Part shown: positions 9,438-17,778 of the stretch, piece by piece
Numbering within the stretch: position 1 is the first letter of the stretch
Layout of the letters: every line of letters starts with the position of its first letter
NCBI RefSeq assembly: GCF_025460765.1
Contig: NZ_JAMWEG010000008.1
Coordinates: 62,001 to 126,000 of the forward strand
Source: Micromonospora sp. MA102
GTDB lineage: Bacteria; Actinomycetota; Actinomycetes; Mycobacteriales; Micromonosporaceae
Direction: 5' to 3'
DNA length: 64,000 nt
Position numbers and translations under genes: made by a program
The notes under the pieces: generated by a model
Seen by the model: the letters and a program-made list of their open reading frames with translations, nothing else
Told to the model about the DNA's origin: nothing
The model's database searches: none

Positions 9438-9485
9438 GCGGTGGTGGGGACGTTTGACCGATTCGGGCCCGGGTAGCTGGTCGGC

Positions 9486-9710
9486 GTGACCGACGACGCG
9501 CCCGTGACCGAGCAGCCGGACACCCGACAGCTCGACGAACTGCTCGACGACATCTTCCGTGGCCAGGAGCGGATGAGCCAGGCGGACATCTACCGCCGGG
9601 CGGTGGCCGCCGAACTCCCCGCCGATCTGCTGTCCCGGATCGACGCGCTGCCCGAGGGCGAGTACGCGGTCGACGAGGCGGCCGACCTGCTCGGCGGGAC
9701 GGTGGCCTGA
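9486..9710 (+). CDS. Small conserved hypothetical protein
   Basis: This 74-residue acidic, helical protein (MTDDAPVTEQPDTRQLDELL ...) resembles small actinobacterial proteins with no known role. The GTG start has no ribosome-binding site. TAGCTG lies 6 nt upstream and a TTGACC lies before that at a short 14-nt spacing, so leaderless transcription is possible. The next small acidic gene follows after 42 nt. Confidence 0.55.
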   Translation: MTDDAPVTEQPDTRQLDELLDDIFRGQERMSQADIYRRAVAAELPADLLSRIDALPEGEYAVDEAADLLGGTVA

Positions 9711-9752
9711 GCCATCCGGCGGACGCGGCCCGAGGACGGAGAGGACAGCGCA

Positions 9753-9962
9753 ATGACCGACCGCAACGAGGAACACGAGCACCCCCCGGCGCTCGGCCAG
9801 CCGCCCGAGGGCACCGACACGCTGCCGGAACCGGACTTCGCCAACGAGCACGACCGCACCGCTGTGGACCGTGAGGTGATCACCGGGTCGGACGAGGACG
9901 AGCGGGAGCCGGAGGCGTCGCGCGGCTGGGCGGGCGAGGACCACGGCACCACCCCCACCTGA
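9753..9962 (+). CDS. Small acidic hypothetical protein
   Basis: This 69-residue, Glu/Asp-rich, probably disordered protein contains DRTAVDREVITGSDEDEREPE. No family is recognised. GGACGGAGAGGACAG precedes the ATG at 9753 and includes a usable ribosome-binding site. A strong terminator follows, so it is the last gene of this short plus-strand unit. Confidence 0.55.
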   Translation: MTDRNEEHEHPPALGQPPEGTDTLPEPDFANEHDRTAVDREVITGSDEDEREPEASRGWAGEDHGTTPT

Positions 9963-9981
9963 GCGGACCGGACGTGGGAAA

Positions 9982-10014
9982 GGGGGGCCGGCGCGGCGCG
10001 CCGGGCCCCCTTTT
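9982..10014 (+). terminator. Strong intrinsic terminator between convergent genes
   Basis: A GC-rich 13-bp stem with one mismatch (9982-9994 with 9998-10010) is followed by TTTT. It is preceded by A residues on the other side, so it can serve both the small acidic genes and the convergent DUF1360 gene. Confidence 0.8.
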
Positions 10015-10024
10015 GCGTCCCGCC

Positions 10025-10564
10025 CTACTCCTTCCGGTGCCCGCCCTCGGCCGCCTGCTGGGCCACCGCGTACCCCATCTGGAGGAAGTCGGAGGCGGCC
10101 ACCGCGGTCAGCGCGGTGGCGACGAGCCGGGTCAGCCGGGGCGCGAGCACCAGTCCGCCGGTGAGGCCCGTGGCGACCCAGACCGCCAGGCAGAACGGGC
10201 AGCTCAGCAGCTCGCCGACGGCGTGCCGGGTGGGGCTGCCCTGGTCGCGCACCTGTTCCATCACCTCGCCGCTGCCGATCGGGTGGTCGTAGCGGGTGAA
10301 CGGCGCGCGGAGCGGGCTGGTGATCGCATCCTTGGAGAGCAGCCGGCTCAGCTTGTGGGTCGCGATGGCCAGCAGCACCAGGTCCGCGGGCGCGGGCCGC
10401 TCCGGCACCGGGCGGCCGGTCGCCTTGACCAGGCCGACCAGCGACGCGGTGACGGCGCCGTAGGTGCCCATGGCCGCCAGGTAGCCGCCCAGCGGCCGGT
10501 ACTCGTGCGGCGCGTACGCCTGGCGCAGCCGCGCCACCTTCTGCCTCAGGCCACTCCCGGTCAC
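10025..10564 (-). CDS. DUF1360 family membrane-associated protein
   Basis: The 179-residue protein has the DUF1360 pattern: DLVLLAIATHKLSRLLSKDAITSPLRAPF followed by GELLSCPFCLAVWVA. The CPFC pair is in the position typical of the family. Hydrophobic stretches near residues 25-50, 115-135 and 140-160 suggest membrane association. Function is unknown; the family is often found with sporulation or stress genes. GTG start with AGGAGG about 5 nt upstream. It is the last gene of a three-gene minus-strand run. Confidence 0.75.
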   Translation of the reverse strand: MTGSGLRQKVARLRQAYAPHEYRPLGGYLAAMGTYGAVTASLVGLVKATGRPVPERPAPADLVLLAIATHKLSRLLSKDAITSPLRAPFTRYDHPIGSGEVMEQVRDQGSPTRHAVGELLSCPFCLAVWVATGLTGGLVLAPRLTRLVATALTAVAASDFLQMGYAVAQQAAEGGHRKE

Positions 10565-10595
10565 CCGGCCTCCTCTTCTCGTCGTGGCGACCGGC

Positions 10596-10919
10596 TCAGC
10601 CGGCGTTCAGGTTGTCGGACACCTCGCGGGCGAGGTTGGACAGGATCTCGTCGGCCATGCCGTGGTCGGTGCCGTTCAGGTCGAGCCGGACCCGGGCGCC
10701 CCCGGCGTCGGCCGGCTCCACGTCGATGTCCGCGGACCAGCCGGCGGACTCGGAGCTCCAGCGGGCCCGCATGTCCTCGGCGTCGACCACCTCCACCTGG
10801 TGGGTGCCGGAGCGGCGCAGCGCCTCGGGCAGCCAGGCCGACGACCGGTCCGGGTCGGTGGCGGTGTTGAACACCACCTCGGGGGGCGCGGACATGCCGC
10901 GCTCGGCGTGGTTGCTCAT
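10596..10919 (-). CDS. SRPBCC (START/Bet v1-like) small protein
   Basis: The 107-residue protein looks like a short SRPBCC fold: an N-terminal APPEVVFNTATDPDRSSAWLPEAL (family helix-loop), a middle beta-rich part ending GGARVRLDLNG, and a C-terminal helix GMADEILSNLAREVSDNLNAG. The family binds hydrophobic ligands, and none can be named here. The start overlaps the stop of the upstream DUF6158 gene by 1 nt (TGATG), so the two are translationally coupled. Confidence 0.7.
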   Translation of the reverse strand: MSNHAERGMSAPPEVVFNTATDPDRSSAWLPEALRRSGTHQVEVVDAEDMRARWSSESAGWSADIDVEPADAGGARVRLDLNGTDHGMADEILSNLAREVSDNLNAG

Positions 10920-11218
10920 CAGGCGTCCCGGAGCCGGCTCGGGTCGACCTCCCGGCCCGGGTTGCGGGCCAGGTACTCGGTCTCCAGCTCGGCGGTGCGG
11001 CGCAGGTGGTTGGCGAGCGCCGAGTCGGTGGCGTGCCGGAGGGTGTCCAGGCGGGTCCGGTGCAGGCTCTGCATCTCCCGGATCAGGTCCTCGTCGCCGA
11101 GCTCGGCGGGGTCCACCCCGAGCAGCTCACCGTCGATCTCGTGGGTGCGCGCGTGGTCGCCGTCCCACTCGGTCACCCGCTGCTCCGGGCTGGCGTCACG
11201 GCGTACTGATTCGGTCAT
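10919..11218 (-). CDS. DUF6158-like protein
   Basis: The 99-residue charged helical protein contains LLGVDPAELGDEDLIREMQSLHRTR and RRTAELETEYLARNPGREVD. This pattern recurs in actinobacterial DUF6158 proteins of unknown role. I set the start at the ATG at 11218 (GAGGGGGCGACG upstream) rather than the longer open frame to 11359, because the extra residues have no family resemblance. It is coupled to the SRPBCC gene by overlap. Confidence 0.65.
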   Translation of the reverse strand: MTESVRRDASPEQRVTEWDGDHARTHEIDGELLGVDPAELGDEDLIREMQSLHRTRLDTLRHATDSALANHLRRTAELETEYLARNPGREVDPSRLRDA

Positions 11219-11327
11219 CGTCGCCCCCTCGTCTCGTTCGGGCTGGCGTCTAGACGGATGCCCAGCCGGGGTGCCACCAAACCCGTCCCGGCTACGACAC
11301 CGCGTCGGAGACGGCGGGTGGGCCCGG

Positions 11328-11333
11328 TACCCT
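11328..11333 (+). promoter_or_regulatory. -10 element of a leaderless promoter
   Basis: TACCCT lies 7 nt before the ATG at 11341 and fits TAnnnT. No clear -35 is visible. Confidence 0.45.
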
Positions 11334-11340
11334 CGATGGC

Positions 11341-11757
11341 ATGAAGCGGCTCTGGACACCGGCGTGGATCGCTCGCCACGTGGCCATGGTCGTGCTGGTG
11401 GTGGGCTTTCTCGGGCTGGGCTGGTGGCAGGTCACCCGGGCCGCCGGGGGCAACACGCTGAGCTTCGGTTACGCGATCGAGTGGCCGGTGTTCGCCGCCT
11501 TCGTGGTCTTCGTCTGGTGGCGTGAGCTGCGGCACACGCTGCGGGCGGCGCGCGAGGAGCGGGCCAGCCCGGCGCCGCCGGCGGCCGCCGACGCCGAGCC
11601 GGCCGCCGCCCCGGCGGTACGCCGGCCGGTGCGGGTCAGCCGGGTGCCGGTCGCCCCGACCGGCGGGGCCGACGACGGCGAACTGGCCGCGTACAACCGC
11701 TACCTTGCATGGTTGAACGCCAACCCGGGCGCGAGGCCCGGCGACTATCCCGGCTGA
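11341..11757 (+). CDS. Two-TM membrane protein of unknown function
   Basis: The 138-residue protein has transmembrane segments at about residues 12-30 and 42-58. An Ala/Pro-rich cytoplasmic linker follows, then a C-terminal conserved patch [20 protein letters not shown]. The same patch and order before a DUF3817 gene recur in Micromonosporaceae. Function is unknown. No ribosome-binding site is present; a -10 7 nt upstream suggests a leaderless start. The DUF3817 gene follows after 25 nt. Confidence 0.65.
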   Translation: MKRLWTPAWIARHVAMVVLVVGFLGLGWWQVTRAAGGNTLSFGYAIEWPVFAAFVVFVWWRELRHTLRAAREERASPAPPAAADAEPAAAPAVRRPVRVSRVPVAPTGGADDGELAAYNRYLAWLNANPGARPGDYPG

Positions 11758-11782
11758 GGCCGGTGCGGAAGGACGGACGACG

Positions 11783-12112
11783 GTGGGCGGAGCCTTTACC
11801 CGGTACCGCGTGATCGCCTGGATCGTGGGCGTGGCGCTGGTGGTGCTGGTCCTGATCGGCATGCCGCTGAAGTACGGCTTCGACAACCCGACCGTGGTGG
11901 CCGTGGTCGGCACCGCGCACGGCTGGCTCTACATGATCTATCTGGCCCTCACCTTCGACCTGTCGCGGCGGGCCGACTGGCCGCTCAAGCGGATGCTGCT
12001 CGTGATGCTCGCGGGCACCGTGCCGTTCGTCTCGTTCTACGCCGAGCGCCGGGTGAGCCACTGGATGGCCGCCGAGCAGGCGCCCCGGACCCCGGAGCCG
12101 GTGGCCGGCTGA
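11783..12112 (+). CDS. DUF3817 family membrane protein
   Basis: The 109-residue protein has three transmembrane segments (about 10-30, 40-60, 72-90) and the DUF3817 pattern GTAHGWLYMIYL and PLKRMLLVMLAGTVPFVSFYAERRV. It is a common actinobacterial inner-membrane family of unknown function, and some homologues are annotated integral membrane or YdzA-like. GTG start with GGAAGGACGGACGACG upstream. It is likely co-transcribed with the preceding two-TM gene. Confidence 0.8.
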   Translation: MGGAFTRYRVIAWIVGVALVVLVLIGMPLKYGFDNPTVVAVVGTAHGWLYMIYLALTFDLSRRADWPLKRMLLVMLAGTVPFVSFYAERRVSHWMAAEQAPRTPEPVAG

Positions 12113-12121
12113 GCCGGCCGG

Positions 12122-12637
12122 TCAGCGGTTCGGCCGCCAGGCCTCGGCCACCGGCGGGGCCCAACCGCCGTGGCGCACCCCCTCCCGGGCGCGTTGCAGG
12201 GCCCGGGTGACCTGGCCGAACTGCCGCTCGTTGTCGCTGCTGAACAGCAGCACCTCGGTGCCGCGGAGCCGGCCCCACAGCTCGTACGACGGGGGCCGCC
12301 AGCGGTCCCCGATCAGCACGAGCAGCAGCGGCAGCAAACCGACCGCGCCCAGCGTGAGGTACGCGGCCGCGGTGAGCCGTTGCAGCCCGCCGGTGAAGCC
12401 GAGCAGCACACCGACGCCGCCGATCAGGGCCGCGGAGACGGCGACCGCGCGGAGGGCGAGGCGGTCGTGCGGGCCGCGGGCGGTCCAGAGCTGGGTGATC
12501 TCGGCGACCGGCCAGCTGTTGCGGCCCACGGTGAAGCGCTCGCCGGTGACCACGATGCCGGGCCGGGCGTAGAGCAGGGTGGCGGAGACCGCGCCGGGGG
12601 ACCGGGGCGGGCGGGTGGTGGAGCCATCGGTCTGCAC
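12122..12637 (-). CDS. DUF6232-like membrane protein
   Basis: The 171-residue protein has an N-terminal beta segment (LLYARPGIVVTGERFTVGRNSWPVAEITQLWT) and two adjacent transmembrane helices around residues 65-110. A C-terminal PH-like segment follows: YELWGRLRGTEVLLFSSDNERQFGQVTRALQRARE. This layout matches the DUF6232 family. Role unknown. GTG start with GGGAGG 5 nt upstream. It converges on the DUF3817 gene with a 9-nt gap. Confidence 0.7.
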   Translation of the reverse strand: MQTDGSTTRPPRSPGAVSATLLYARPGIVVTGERFTVGRNSWPVAEITQLWTARGPHDRLALRAVAVSAALIGGVGVLLGFTGGLQRLTAAAYLTLGAVGLLPLLLVLIGDRWRPPSYELWGRLRGTEVLLFSSDNERQFGQVTRALQRAREGVRHGGWAPPVAEAWRPNR

Positions 12638-13130
12638 GGCGGCCTCCCAGGATTCGCGGGTCGGGCCGCCGCGCCGTCGGCGTTGCCGCAGGGCGGGATT
12701 CCCGAACTCCGCGCTTCATTGTGTTGCGGGCGCGCCACCGGACCGGGCGTTTTCCCTGGCCACGCGCCTGTCGCCGGGCGCGGCAGGTGCCGGGAAACGG
12801 GAGTGATTTCCACCTTTGTCATCATTTGGCGGCGCGTTGCCTGGCGACATCCGCCCAGAACGACGAATCGGGCCACTGGTGCGATCCGCCCACCCGGCCC
12901 CGGCGCCGCGACGCCGCGCCCGCGAAACGGTCACGAAGCGTCACCGGCATCGGCGGCACTTCCTGACACTTTGCCAACTTTCGCCCCTGCTTCAACTCCC
13001 CGTCACTCCGGTCACGGGTTAGGTTGGGCAGGCCGGTCCGGTCGACCGCCATCCACCCGGATGGCCCCGGGCCGGTGTCGCCGGGTGGCACACGCCGCAC
13101 CGGCGAGAGTCGGAGAGGAGCTTTCCGCTC
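12638..13130. other. Intergenic region before the NlpC/P60 gene
   Basis: There is no supported gene in this divergent spacer. A -10-like TAGGTT at 13020-13025 (plus) would place the NlpC/P60 transcript start near 13032, about 100 nt before its TTG codon, without a convincing -35. GGAGAGGAG at 13112-13120 is the ribosome-binding site of that gene. I looked for the c-di-AMP (ydaO) riboswitch found before many actinobacterial cell-wall hydrolases and did not find its core. Confidence 0.4.
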
Positions 13131-14099
13131 TTGTCGTCCTTACGGATCCTGCTGCGCTCACTGGCGGTGGCGGGCCTCTCGGCCGCGCTGCTCGCCCCGG
13201 CGTCGGTGGCTCGGGCCGAGCCCACCCCCGCCGAGCTGACGAAGCAGATCGAGAAGTCCTCGACTGAGCTGGAGCGAATCGTCGAGTCGTACAACAAGCT
13301 CAACGAGGAGATCAAGGCCAACAAGGCCACCGCGGCCACGTTGCAGGCCAGGATCGGCCCGTTGCAGGAGCAGGCCGAGCGGAGCCGCGCCGACGTGGGC
13401 GTCCTCGCCGCGACGGCGTACAAGACCGGGGGCATGCGCACCGTGCAGGCCCTGCTGGAGCCGGGCGGGCCGGCCACGCTGCCGGACCGGCTGGGCACCC
13501 TGGACCAGCTGACCCGCCAGCGGCAGCAGACCATCAGCGGCTTCACCGAGAGCCAGCGCCGGCTCATCGACCAGAAGACCCGGCTCGACGCCACGCTGGC
13601 CCGCGAGGCCGCGCAGGCCAGGCAGCTGACCGCCGGCAAGAAGAAGATCGAGGCGGACCTGGCCCGTCTCTACGAGCTGCGCCGCAAGGCGTACGGCCGG
13701 GCCACCGAGGCGCCCGCGCGGTCCAGCTCCGCCGGCAGCGCCCCGGCCATCTCCGGTTCCGCCGGCGTGGCCGTGCGCTACGCCTACGGCGCGATCGGCA
13801 AGCCGTACGGCTACGGCGACGACGGTCCCGGCAGCTACGACTGCTCGGGTCTGACCCTGGCGGCCTGGCGGGCCGCCGGCAAGTCCCTGCCGCACAACGC
13901 GGCGATGCAGTGGGACGCCACCTCCCGGATCAGCCGCGGCTCGCTGCAACCCGGGGACCTGGTGTTCTACTCCGGTCTCGGGCACGTGGCCCTCTACGTG
14001 GGCGGCGGTCAGATCATCGACGCGCCCAGCGCGGGCCGTAACGTCAACAAGCGCGACATGGACATCATGTCGATCGCCGGCTACGGCCGGGTGCGCTGA
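13131..14099 (+). CDS. Secreted NlpC/P60 peptidoglycan endopeptidase with coiled-coil N-terminus
   Basis: This 322-residue exported hydrolase has a signal peptide at residues 1-29 (LLRSLAVAGLSAALLAPASVARA). A long coiled coil spans ~35-185 and an Ser/Ala linker follows. The NlpC/P60 domain covers ~205-322 with catalytic Cys in YDCSGLT and His in GHVALYVGG. It resembles RipA/CwlO-like enzymes that cut stem peptides of peptidoglycan. The coiled coil probably mediates regulation, as in FtsEX-controlled homologues. TTG start with GGAGAGGAG 10 nt upstream. A perfect 15-bp terminator follows. Confidence 0.93.
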   Translation: MSSLRILLRSLAVAGLSAALLAPASVARAEPTPAELTKQIEKSSTELERIVESYNKLNEEIKANKATAATLQARIGPLQEQAERSRADVGVLAATAYKTGGMRTVQALLEPGGPATLPDRLGTLDQLTRQRQQTISGFTESQRRLIDQKTRLDATLAREAAQARQLTAGKKKIEADLARLYELRRKAYGRATEAPARSSSAGSAPAISGSAGVAVRYAYGAIGKPYGYGDDGPGSYDCSGLTLAAWRAAGKSLPHNAAMQWDATSRISRGSLQPGDLVFYSGLGHVALYVGGGQIIDAPSAGRNVNKRDMDIMSIAGYGRVR

Positions 14100-14109
14100 C
14101 CCGGACGGC

Positions 14110-14146
14110 GAACGGCCGGCGTCCCCCTATCGGACGCCGGCCGTTC
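14110..14146 (+). terminator. Intrinsic terminator between convergent genes
   Basis: A perfect 15-bp inverted repeat (14110-14124 with 14132-14146) has a 7-nt loop. It lies between the NlpC/P60 gene and the convergent sigma factor gene and can serve both. Confidence 0.8.
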
Positions 14147-14167
14147 GTTCAGTCCATTACTACCAGC

Positions 14168-15169
14168 TCAGGCCGCCTGCAGCCCCTCGGCGCGGGCCAG
14201 CTCACGGAGCCGGCCGAGGGCCTGGATCTCCAGCTGGCGGATCCGCTCCCGGGAGAGCGAGAACCGCGAGGCAACCTCGGTCAGCGAGTGCTCGCGCCCG
14301 TCCTCCAGGCCGTACCGGGCCCGCATGATGCCGGCCGAACGGTCGTCGAGGTGGTTGAGCAGACCCTCGATCCGCTGCCGCTCCAGGCCGGTGAGGACGA
14401 TCTCCTCCGGCGACGGAGCGTCGCTGTCGGCGACCAGGTCGCCGAGGTTGGTGTCGCCGTCGTCGCCCACCGGGGTGTCCAGCGAGACGGTGTCCTGCGA
14501 CCAGCGCCGCAGCTCGTTGACCCGCTCGACGGTGACGCCGAGCGCCGCCGCGATCTGCTCCGGCTCCGGGTCGCTGCCCAGCTCACGGGTGAGCTGCCGG
14601 GCCACGTTCCGCATCCGGTTGACGTCCTCGACCAGGTGCACGGGCAGGCGCACGGTGCGCTCCTGCTGGGCGATCGCCCGGCTGATGGCCTGGCGGATCC
14701 ACCAGGTCGCGTAGGTGGAGAACTTGTAGCCACGCTCGTAGTCGAACTTCTCGACCGCGCGGACCAGGCCGGTGTTGCCCTCCTGGATGAGGTCCAGCAT
14801 GGGCATGCCCGACCGCACGTAGCGGCGGGCGATCGAGACGACCAGTCGCAGGTTGGCGCGGATGAAGAGGTCCTTCGCGCGCTCCCCCTCGACGACCAGC
14901 CGCTCCAGGTCCTCCCGGTCGACGCCGGCGGGGACGCGGTCCTCGCCGAGCAGGTGCTCGGCGTAGAGGCCGGCCTCGATCGCCTTGGAGAGATCGACCT
15001 CCTTGGCGGCGTCCAGCAGCGGCGTCCGGGAGATCTCGTGCAGGTAGACGCCGACCAGGTCCCGCTCCTCGGCGACCTCGTCGGTACGCATGCCGATGTT
15101 CTTGTCCACGATTGCCACGGTCCCCTCGCTCGCGCCGGTTGCCCGGTTCCTTGCCATCCCCACGTTCAT
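14168..15169 (-). CDS. Principal-like (group 2) RNA polymerase sigma factor
   Basis: This 333-residue sigma70-family factor carries regions 1.2 (LVGVYLHEISRTPLL), 2 (DLFIRANLRLVVSIARRYV; GNTGLVRAVEKFDYERGYKFSTYATWWIRQAI), 3 (RLPVHLVEDVNRM) and 4 (RERIRQLEIQALGRLRELA). The long acidic region 1.1 of the housekeeping factor is missing, so this is a SigB/HrdA-like group 2 factor rather than the essential one. The ATG at 15169 has GGGGAGGG upstream; a longer open frame to 15301 lacks family similarity. It may recognise promoters like those of the housekeeping factor under stress. Confidence 0.9.
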   Translation of the reverse strand: MNVGMARNRATGASEGTVAIVDKNIGMRTDEVAEERDLVGVYLHEISRTPLLDAAKEVDLSKAIEAGLYAEHLLGEDRVPAGVDREDLERLVVEGERAKDLFIRANLRLVVSIARRYVRSGMPMLDLIQEGNTGLVRAVEKFDYERGYKFSTYATWWIRQAISRAIAQQERTVRLPVHLVEDVNRMRNVARQLTRELGSDPEPEQIAAALGVTVERVNELRRWSQDTVSLDTPVGDDGDTNLGDLVADSDAPSPEEIVLTGLERQRIEGLLNHLDDRSAGIMRARYGLEDGREHSLTEVASRFSLSRERIRQLEIQALGRLRELARAEGLQAA

Positions 15170-15617
15170 CAGCCCTCCCCGTAACCTCCGCTGTGCCCGT
15201 AGGTGCTGACACCTACACAACAGATGAGACGCGTCGGGGATTCCATGTCGTGAGTCGAAACTGTCACGAATGCCTGAGTAGTAGCTGAGAGCCCGGTCCA
15301 TGTTTGCTGTCAGGACCCCTGCCCGGGTGGCTCACGGACGCCCCGATCGGAGGGCGTCGGAGCAGCGGAATCGTCGTCCGCTCAGGAAATCGCACCATTG
15401 CGAATTCCATGAACACAGCGACCCGCGTCACCGCGTCATTGCGATCCTGGTCACTGCGAGATACGCGCTCGCAGGCCGGTCGGTTCAACCACGGGTGAGG
15501 ATTACCCCACGGCAGGTTGAACAATCCGCAGCGCTGGCGTCGTCCCCGCCCGCCACGTGACGCGCGTCGCACCCGTGGTGCGGTGGCGGCCGGGAGGGGA
15601 CCCGGCCGGCGGAGGCG
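15170..15617. other. Intergenic region between sigma factor and murQ
   Basis: 448 nt, with no supported gene. It must hold the sigma factor promoter (minus strand) and, near its right end, the murQ terminator hairpin. GC content falls in its centre, consistent with regulatory DNA. No confident hexamer pair was identified. Confidence 0.4.
15588..15609 (-). terminator. Stem-loop after murQ
   Basis: An 8-bp GC stem (15588-15595 with 15602-15609) has a 6-nt loop and lies 9 nt past the murQ stop. It lacks a U-tract. Confidence 0.45.
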
Positions 15618-16565
15618 TCAGGAGGCGAGCAGGGCGAGCGCGCCGCGCACCTGGTCGGCGGAGCGGGCCAGGGCGGCCCGGGCGGCGGAGACCTCGGCGC
15701 CGGAGACCAGCGAGACGAGGGCGGTCTTCAGGTCACCGTCGGCTTCGTTGAGGGCGCCGCGGCAAACCTCCTCGGCGCAGCCGGTCGCCTCCATGAGGAT
15801 CGAGATCATCCGGCCGCGCAGCTTCGCGTTGGTGGCCACCATGTCGATCATCAGGTTCGAGTAGACCCGGCCGAGGCGCACCATGACCGCCGTGGAGAAG
15901 GTGTTCAGCACCAGCTTCTGCGCGGTGCCCGCCTTCATGCGGGTCGACCCGGTGACCACCTCGGGTCCGGTGTCCACCCCGATGAAGACGTCCACCGACC
16001 CGGCGGCGTCGGCCTCCGGATTGGCGCAGAGCAGCACGGTCGCGGCCCCCTGCGCCCGGGATGCGGCGAGCGCCCCGAGGACGTACGGGGTGCGCCCGCT
16101 GGCGGCCAGCCCCACCACCAGGTCGCCGGGGCGTACGCACTCGGCGGCCTCGGCGGCGCCGCCGCGCTCGTCGTCCTCGGCATCCTCGACGGCCCGCCAC
16201 ATGGCCTCCGGGCCACCGGCCAGGTGGGCGCAGAACCAGTGCCGCGGCGAGTTGAAGGTGGGTGCCAGCTCGGCGGCGTCGAGAACGCCGAGGCGGCCGG
16301 AGGTGCCGGCGCCGAAGTAGTGCACCCGGTTCCCGGCGCGCAGCGCGGCGACGGCCAGGTCGACGGTCTCGGCGATCTCGTCGAGGACGGCGGCCACCGC
16401 GGCGGGCACCCGCCGGTCCGCCTCGTTGATGACGGTGAGCACGTCCCGGGTCGACATGAGATCGAGGTCGACGCTGTGCGGGTTGCGCCGCTCGGTGGGG
16501 GCGCCCACCCGGACCACGGGCCGCACGGCGGCCATCTCCTCCGGCTCCACCCGGCCCGCGGTCAT
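15618..16565 (-). CDS. murQ: N-acetylmuramic acid 6-phosphate etherase
   Basis: This 315-residue SIS-domain enzyme splits the lactyl ether of MurNAc-6-P to give GlcNAc-6-P and D-lactate, a step in recycling cell-wall sugar. Family signatures are visible: TERRNPHSVDLDLMST, GAGTSGRLGVLDAAELAPTF, VGLAASGRTPYVLGA, GSTRMKAGTAQKLVLNTFSTAVMVRLG and the C-terminal helical tail with ATGCAEEVCRGALNEADGDLK. The start ATG overlaps the murR stop by 4 nt (ATGA), so the two genes form an operon under the murR promoter. Confidence 0.95.
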   Translation of the reverse strand: MTAGRVEPEEMAAVRPVVRVGAPTERRNPHSVDLDLMSTRDVLTVINEADRRVPAAVAAVLDEIAETVDLAVAALRAGNRVHYFGAGTSGRLGVLDAAELAPTFNSPRHWFCAHLAGGPEAMWRAVEDAEDDERGGAAEAAECVRPGDLVVGLAASGRTPYVLGALAASRAQGAATVLLCANPEADAAGSVDVFIGVDTGPEVVTGSTRMKAGTAQKLVLNTFSTAVMVRLGRVYSNLMIDMVATNAKLRGRMISILMEATGCAEEVCRGALNEADGDLKTALVSLVSGAEVSAARAALARSADQVRGALALLAS

Positions 16566-17476
16566 GCCCGCCTCCGGCCGGCACCCACCCGGTGCGACTG
16601 GACCGCCTCGGCGGTCGCCTCCAGGGCCTTCCTGGCCTTGGCGCGGTTCCGGGCGGCCACCCCGACGAACAGGCAGTCGACCACGGTCAGCTGCGCCAGC
16701 CGGCTGGCCATCGCGCCGGAGCGGTAGGTGGTCTCGCGGGCCGCGGTGGTCAGCACGTGGTCGGCGACCTCGGTGATCGGCGAGCGGGGAAAGTTGGTCA
16801 GCGCGACCGTGGTGGCGCCCCGGGCGCGGGCCTGTTCGAGCACCTCGATGACGTCCGAGGTGGTGCCGGTGTGCGAGATGCCGACCGCGACGTCGCCGCG
16901 GCCGAGCAGGGCGGCCGAGGTGAGGGCGGTGTGCACGTCCGGGAAGTAGAAGGCGGTGCGGCCGATGCGGTGCAGCTTCTGCTGGAAGTCCGACGCGACG
17001 AAACCGCTCGCGCCGGCGCCGTAGACGTCGATCCGGCCGGCGGCGACGATCGCCTCGACCACCTGCTCGCAGACGGCGGGGTCGAGCTGCTCGGCGGTTT
17101 CCTCGACGGCCCGCGCGTCGTTGAACGCGATGGTGGCGATGATCTGCGCCAGGTCGGCACCGGGCGGGATGTCGCCACCCACCACCCGGGCGTCCGGCGG
17201 CTCGATCCGGCGGGCGGCCTCGGCGGCGAGCCGGATCCGCAGCTGCGGGTAGCCGTCCATGCCGACCGACCGGCAGAACCGGATGACGGTGGCCTCGGAT
17301 GTCTCGGCGGCGGTGGCGAGATCCGTGATCGTGCGCCGGGCGGCGTCGGCCGGATCGGAGACGACCAGCCGGGCCACCCGCTGCTCGGCCGGGGACAGCG
17401 AGGGCAGCAGGCCGCTGATGTGGACGATCAGTCCACCGGGCTCGTGACTCGCAGAAATCTTCGGACTCTTCGCCAC
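16562..17476 (-). CDS. murR: MurR/RpiR family transcriptional regulator
   Basis: The 304-residue regulator has an N-terminal RpiR-type helix-turn-helix (LSPAEQRVARLVV ... TITDLATAAETSEATVIRFCRSVGMDGYPQLRIRLA) and a SIS sugar-phosphate-binding domain at ~120-260 (GAGASGFVASDFQQKL; GISHTGTTSDVIEVL). The likely ligand is MurNAc-6-P, judged from coupling to murQ. It starts with GTG at 17476, with no ribosome-binding site and a -10 hexamer 6 nt upstream inside a palindrome, so it is probably leaderless and autorepressed. A longer ATG start in another frame is not used. Confidence 0.88.
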   Translation of the reverse strand: MAKSPKISASHEPGGLIVHISGLLPSLSPAEQRVARLVVSDPADAARRTITDLATAAETSEATVIRFCRSVGMDGYPQLRIRLAAEAARRIEPPDARVVGGDIPPGADLAQIIATIAFNDARAVEETAEQLDPAVCEQVVEAIVAAGRIDVYGAGASGFVASDFQQKLHRIGRTAFYFPDVHTALTSAALLGRGDVAVGISHTGTTSDVIEVLEQARARGATTVALTNFPRSPITEVADHVLTTAARETTYRSGAMASRLAQLTVVDCLFVGVAARNRAKARKALEATAEAVQSHRVGAGRRRA

Positions 17477-17478
17477 GG

Positions 17479-17511
17479 ATGAAACTTACTTTCATGAGGC
17501 GTGACCGTCAA
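17479..17511 (-). promoter_or_regulatory. murR-murQ promoter with embedded operator palindrome
   Basis: On the minus strand, -35 TTGACG (17506-17511), a 17-nt spacer and -10 TAAGTT (17483-17488) form a good promoter. The transcript would start at the GTG of murR. The -10 lies inside the perfect palindrome ATGAAAGTAAGTTTCAT (17479-17495; arms ATGAAA/TTTCAT), of the TGAAA-n5-TTTCA type used by RpiR regulators. Binding would block polymerase directly. Confidence 0.75.
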
Positions 17512-17766
17512 CCATGACGGCGCGTATCCGGAAAAGTACCGCGTTCCGCGCCCGCTTCCCGTGCCAAGGGTCCCATTCCCGCAGCCCGGCCGCCTCCCCC
17601 GCTCCGGTCGACTCCGTCGCGCCGGCCGACGGCCGGCTCGGCCGTCGCGCCTGCCGGGTCGGCCGGACGGCCTCGCCGAGGTCACCGGTCGGCCGGGCCC
17701 GCCGGGGCGACCGGCATCGACCAGCCCGGATGCGTGCCCCGGTCACCGGCCGGGGCGCCGGGCGGC

Positions 17767-17772
17767 TAGCGT
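17767..17772 (+). promoter_or_regulatory. -10 element of a leaderless SDR promoter
   Basis: TAGCGT lies 6 nt before the ATG at 17779. The transcript would begin at or near the start codon. No -35 match is visible. Confidence 0.5.
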
Positions 17773-17778
17773 GGGCGC

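Noticed and set aside
12870..13130. Possible c-di-AMP (ydaO) riboswitch before the NlpC/P60 gene
   Set aside because: The position fits, but the conserved core sequences of the motif (GGGUGAA-like and GUCAGCUAACC-like elements) are not present.
16566..17495. A longer murQ frame beginning at the ATG at 17495
   Set aside because: That ATG lies in the murR operator, and the extension is out of frame with the well-supported murR. The murQ family N-terminus matches the ATG at 16565.
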